Of a stretch of DNA of 23,132 nt, positions 21,596 through 23,132 are shown in pieces; the first letter of the stretch is position 1; the number at the start of each line of letters is the position of its first letter. The position numbers were made by a program, and so were the translations under genes. The notes under the pieces were generated by a model. The model was not told where the DNA came from. It saw only the letters and a list, made by a program, of their open reading frames with translations, and did no database searches. The stretch comes from a virus, in IMG/VR virus record IMGVR_UViG_3300042881_004520, positions 1 through 23,132 of that record. One strand, written 5' to 3'.

Positions 21596-21807
21596 AATAC
21601 AAGCTACAGATGCTCCCTAATTGCGGCCCAAGGGATGGGTTCTTCATCGTCAGGCCTGACAAGAAGATGATCTTCGATGTGAATCCAGTGACCATTGTGA
21701 AGGAACTCAACAGGTTGCTGCGTGACATCAAGAGCCTTGAGGTAGTGCGTGACAGGTTGCTTGAGAACGCATTGATCGCAAAGGAGGCCGGTAACAAAAA
21801 CCGGTAA
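21592..21807 (+). CDS. Hypothetical protein
   Basis: 71 aa, preceded by GAGGAGG at 21582-21588; ATGA overlap with the gene before. The sequence has a beta-like first half (MKYKLQMLPNCGPRDGFFIV, then RPDKKMIFDVNP) and a helical second half (IVKELNRLLRDIKSLEVVRD and RLLENALIAKEAG). No family is recognised. Its stop codon lies in the loop of an inverted repeat (21791-21818), after which the chain of overlapping genes is interrupted for 20 bases. Confidence 0.6.
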   Translation: MKYKLQMLPNCGPRDGFFIVRPDKKMIFDVNPVTIVKELNRLLRDIKSLEVVRDRLLENALIAKEAGNKNR

Positions 21808-21818
21808 GTATTTGTTAC
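21791..21818 (+). promoter_or_regulatory. Inverted repeat around a stop codon
   Basis: GTAACAAA (21791-21798) pairs with TTTGTTAC (21811-21818) around a 12-base loop that contains the TAA of the 21592 gene; CCGGT/ACCGG at 21788-21804 is a competing small stem. An ACACC half-site (21817-21821) follows. No T-run. It may mark an mRNA boundary before the 21828 gene, which has no Shine-Dalgarno. Confidence 0.35.
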
Positions 21819-21827
21819 ACCAACCCA

Positions 21828-22040
21828 ATGAAACTCAGACCCATAGCGTGGTGCGTGTCGCCAGAGGGCGAACCTACATTCAGTGAAATGAGCTACACCA
21901 TCAGGATCGTGGACGAGGGCGGCGGCGAGTACATTGAGGTGGAGGACAAGGATGGCAAGATCGGCTTCAACACAGAGGAGTGGCCGCATCTGAGAGACGC
22001 CATCGAGATCGCCATCAAGCAGACCATAAACCTAGAATGA
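21828..22040 (+). CDS. Hypothetical acidic protein
   Basis: 70 aa. Beta strands RPIAWCVSPEGEPTFSEMSY, TIRIVDEGGGEYIEVEDKDG are followed by a helix WPHLRDAIEIAIKQTINLE. The arrangement (strands then a helix with EEWPHLRDAI) resembles small phage proteins of the type I.I.DEG.G.Y..V......I.....EW..L..AI, which have no known function to me. The leader TACACCAACCCA has no Shine-Dalgarno. The stop overlaps the next ATG (ATGA). Confidence 0.63.
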   Translation: MKLRPIAWCVSPEGEPTFSEMSYTIRIVDEGGGEYIEVEDKDGKIGFNTEEWPHLRDAIEIAIKQTINLE

Positions 22041-22366
22041 ACGATACACAGCCCCAGTGTAGTGAGCAGCGCAGTGAAACCCCCAGAACCGACTCCAAGG
22101 CGGTCTTCTTCGGATTCAACCCAGACGATGGCGAGGAGTTCGTCACAGCCAAGTTCGCCAGAACTCTGGAGCAGGAGATCACCAACGCGGGCAGAACCAT
22201 CCAATCCCTAAGGGACAAGCTTCAGACAACCCAGATCCAGAACAGGGTCCTGCTCACGCTCTGTGAGGAGGCTCAGGGACTGGTCCTGAAGAGCCCCAAT
22301 GAGGCTTTGATCCGACGCTGGTTCGCGGACCTCAGAGCGATCCAGAAAGAGACGGAAGGGAGGTGA
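22037..22366 (+). CDS. MSDTPRTD-family helical protein
   Basis: 109 aa from ATG 22037 (ATGA overlap); the longer frame from 21980 lies in the previous gene. It carries SETPRTDSKAVFFGFNPDDG near the N-terminus, the third copy of the PRTD module, then FARTLEQEITNAGRTIQSLR, a long helix, and a C-terminal ALIRRWFADLRAIQKETEGR. Like the other two it probably works through helical oligomerisation. No enzyme motif is present. Confidence 0.65.
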   Translation: MNDTQPQCSEQRSETPRTDSKAVFFGFNPDDGEEFVTAKFARTLEQEITNAGRTIQSLRDKLQTTQIQNRVLLTLCEEAQGLVLKSPNEALIRRWFADLRAIQKETEGR

Positions 22367-22370
22367 GCAT

Positions 22371-22415
22371 ATGAAGAAGAAGAAAGGTACCAAGAAGAGC
22401 GCAGCCAAGAAGTAA
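22371..22415 (+). CDS. 14-aa lysine-rich peptide ORF
   Basis: MKKKKGTKKSAAKK, with AAGGGAGG at 22356-22363 well placed before the ATG at 22371. It is the last ORF before the terminator. Eight of 14 residues are lysine. The good Shine-Dalgarno supports translation, but an ORF this short may be chance. A nucleic-acid-binding peptide would be a reasonable guess. Confidence 0.45.
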   Translation: MKKKKGTKKSAAKK

Positions 22416-22420
22416 GCGCC

Positions 22421-22451
22421 AAGGCCCCTGGGAGACTCCTGGGGGCCTTTT
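22421..22451 (+). terminator. Rho-independent terminator between convergent genes
   Basis: AAGGCCCC (22421-22428) pairs with GGGGCCTT (22442-22449) and is followed by T at 22448-22451. It ends the long rightward operon. The A-rich left flank is too short for a strong leftward terminator, but the stop of the leftward gene at 22451-22453 touches it, so it may serve both. Confidence 0.75.
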
Positions 22452-22699
22452 CATTCCCTGACCCTGCGATACCCCTGCTGCCACACCAGAGAGGCCAGAA
22501 ACGCCGCATAGGCCTCCACCTTCTGCTCCTCCCATTCCGGCTCCATCAGATGCAAGAGCTCATGGATCAAGGTATCCAGCCTTTCCTCCTCGCTCTGCCT
22601 TGGATCGATCTCCACCACGTTGTCCCCATGCCAAGCCAAGCCATAGGCATTCTCCCGCCCCAGCTTCTTCTCCACCACCTTGACCTTCCTTGGCAGCAC
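22451..22699 (-). CDS. Small HExxH zinc metallopeptidase-like protein
   Basis: 82 aa on the complement, starting at GTG 22697-22699 with GGGAGGG seven bases upstream on that strand. The motif LIHELLHLMEPEWEE contains HELLH (about residues 46-50), with a following acidic helix VEAYAAFLASLVWQQG whose E may be the third zinc ligand. The N-terminal half has strands VKVVEKKL, GLAWHGDNVVEIDPRQ. The pattern matches small phage and bacterial SprT/ImmA-like metallopeptidase domains. It is the only leftward gene at this end and faces the early operon. The target is unknown. Confidence 0.75.
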   Translation of the reverse strand: MLPRKVKVVEKKLGRENAYGLAWHGDNVVEIDPRQSEEERLDTLIHELLHLMEPEWEEQKVEAYAAFLASLVWQQGYRRVRE

Positions 22700-22804
22700 A
22701 GCCAGACCCTCCCATCCCAGCCATCCCCTTCAACACTGAGTCACAACCGCCATACACCCCTACCATTCCTACTATTCTACTATTCTGTGTAACAGGACTA
22801 GTGC

Positions 22805-22835
22805 TTGACAGGGGTACCAAGAATCCCCTTATGTA
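22805..22835 (+). promoter_or_regulatory. Sigma-70-like promoter candidate
   Basis: A perfect TTGACA (22805-22810) is followed after 18 bases by TTATGT (22829-22834), or after 19 by TATGTA. It points rightward into the gene-free end. The -10 is imperfect, so this is a candidate only. Confidence 0.4.
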
Positions 22836-22882
22836 TCCCCCAGCTGCTCCTGCTGAATAAGTGAGTGGCCTGTGGTTAGCAA

Positions 22883-22904
22883 TGAGTCTGCCCTAGCAGA
22901 CTCA
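22883..22904. other. 8-bp stem hairpin
   Basis: TGAGTCTG (22883-22890) and CAGACTCA (22897-22904) flank a CCCTAG loop, about 50 bases downstream of the promoter candidate. AGGAGGT follows at once. No T-run, so not a standard terminator. Confidence 0.5.
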
Positions 22905-23013
22905 GGAGGTGCCCCCTAGCCCAATAAGCTGTGTCGTGAGCGGTGATAGGTGAATCCCCTAACCGTCCACCCGAATCTGGGAATGGTGGTGGTGGAAGGA
23001 AGCCCTAGCACAC

Positions 23014-23090
23014 TGTGGAATTCCCAGAGAGTTGATGGGGTGGGTCAACCTATGGAAATCCAAGAGAGTTGAGAAGGGGGGTACCCTATA
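23014..23090. repeat. Degenerate tandem repeat, period about 37 bases
   Basis: Two copies, starting at about 23014 and 23051. Both have T[GA]TGGAA, then [AT]TCC, AGAGAGTTGA, a G-run and a CCTAT end. AGAGAGTTGA is exact at 23026-23035 and 23063-23072. Such repeats near a gene-free end are compatible with protein-binding iterons. Confidence 0.55.
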
Positions 23091-23132
23091 TCCCATACGA
23101 TCACCCCCTCGAACCCCGCTCTACCCCCCCCG

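Larger units (their letters stand above)
22700..23132. other. Gene-free right end (433 bases)
   Basis: No ORF here has a Shine-Dalgarno, a coherent codon pattern or a recognisable product. The stretch is pyrimidine-rich at its left (CCATTCCTACTATTCTACTA) and C- or G-run-rich at its right. It contains a promoter-like pair, an 8-bp hairpin, two GCCCTAGCA copies (22889-22897 region and 23002-23010) and a degenerate tandem repeat. It may be a genome terminus, packaging site or origin, or control DNA for genes beyond the window. Confidence 0.6.

Noticed and set aside
22560-22820. 86-codon complement frame overlapping the metallopeptidase
   Set aside because: Gly/Ser-rich shadow; the HExxH frame has the better start signal and a recognisable motif.
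22983-23073. 29-codon ORF beginning MVVVEGS in the right end
   Set aside because: It runs through tandem repeats, has no recognisable product and no well-spaced Shine-Dalgarno.

Overview
The window is double-stranded DNA tailed-phage (Caudoviricetes) sequence of moderate GC content, densely packed, with most neighbouring genes overlapping by ATGA or a few bases. The host cannot be fixed from the sequence. One early protein carries an Ig-like domain of a style (QWYKDGQAIPGATN) that is common in Verrucomicrobiota and related bacteria, so such a host is possible, but this is weak inference. No tRNA, rRNA, CRISPR array, integrase or insertion sequence was seen. Portal, major capsid and lysis genes are not recognised here; head genes probably lie to the left, where a leftward gene runs off the edge.

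Layout. (1) 1-265: 5' part of a leftward acidic protein gene, divergent from the rightward terminase. (2) 281-4245: terminase large subunit and four small genes, one of which shows a reading-frame break near its end. (3) 4297-9868: virion surface block: a small structural protein, a 1296-aa tail fibre with repeated modules, an AT-richer lectin-like protein and a fibre-associated small protein. (4) 9875-12686: a DUF6378-like protein, then a recombination cassette: RecA-fold ATPase (Sak4/AAA_24-like), RecE-like exonuclease, zinc-finger protein, RuvC-like resolvase. (5) 12687-12901: a gene-free stretch able to form a very stable folded RNA, directly before the replication genes. (6) 12902-15749: DUF1376-type replication protein, DnaB helicase, MazG-like pyrophosphohydrolase. 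(7) 15780-22415: about two dozen small accessory genes (zinc knuckles, RHH and HTH regulators, a PD-(D/E)XK nuclease, an Ig/CHB_HEX protein, a family of MSDTPRTD and coiled-coil proteins), ended by a rho-independent terminator. (8) 22451-22699: a convergent leftward HExxH metallopeptidase. (9) 22700-23132: no convincing gene; a promoter-like sequence, a hairpin and a degenerate tandem repeat.

How the parts may work together. Four copies of a 13-bp palindrome GGTGT-N3-ACACC sit only in the gaps in front of transcription-unit-leading genes (10261, 15780, 16210, 17563), which include the recombination operon and the RHH and HTH genes. This suggests one phage regulon with possible autoregulation. 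Genes that lead units mostly have no Shine-Dalgarno sequence and an A/C-rich leader, whereas genes inside operons have good ones, pointing to two modes of translation start. Two further gaps (12687-12901 and 19440-19558) and a 24-codon mini-ORF with alternative hairpins (20475-20549) look like RNA-level control elements not explained by any protein annotation.
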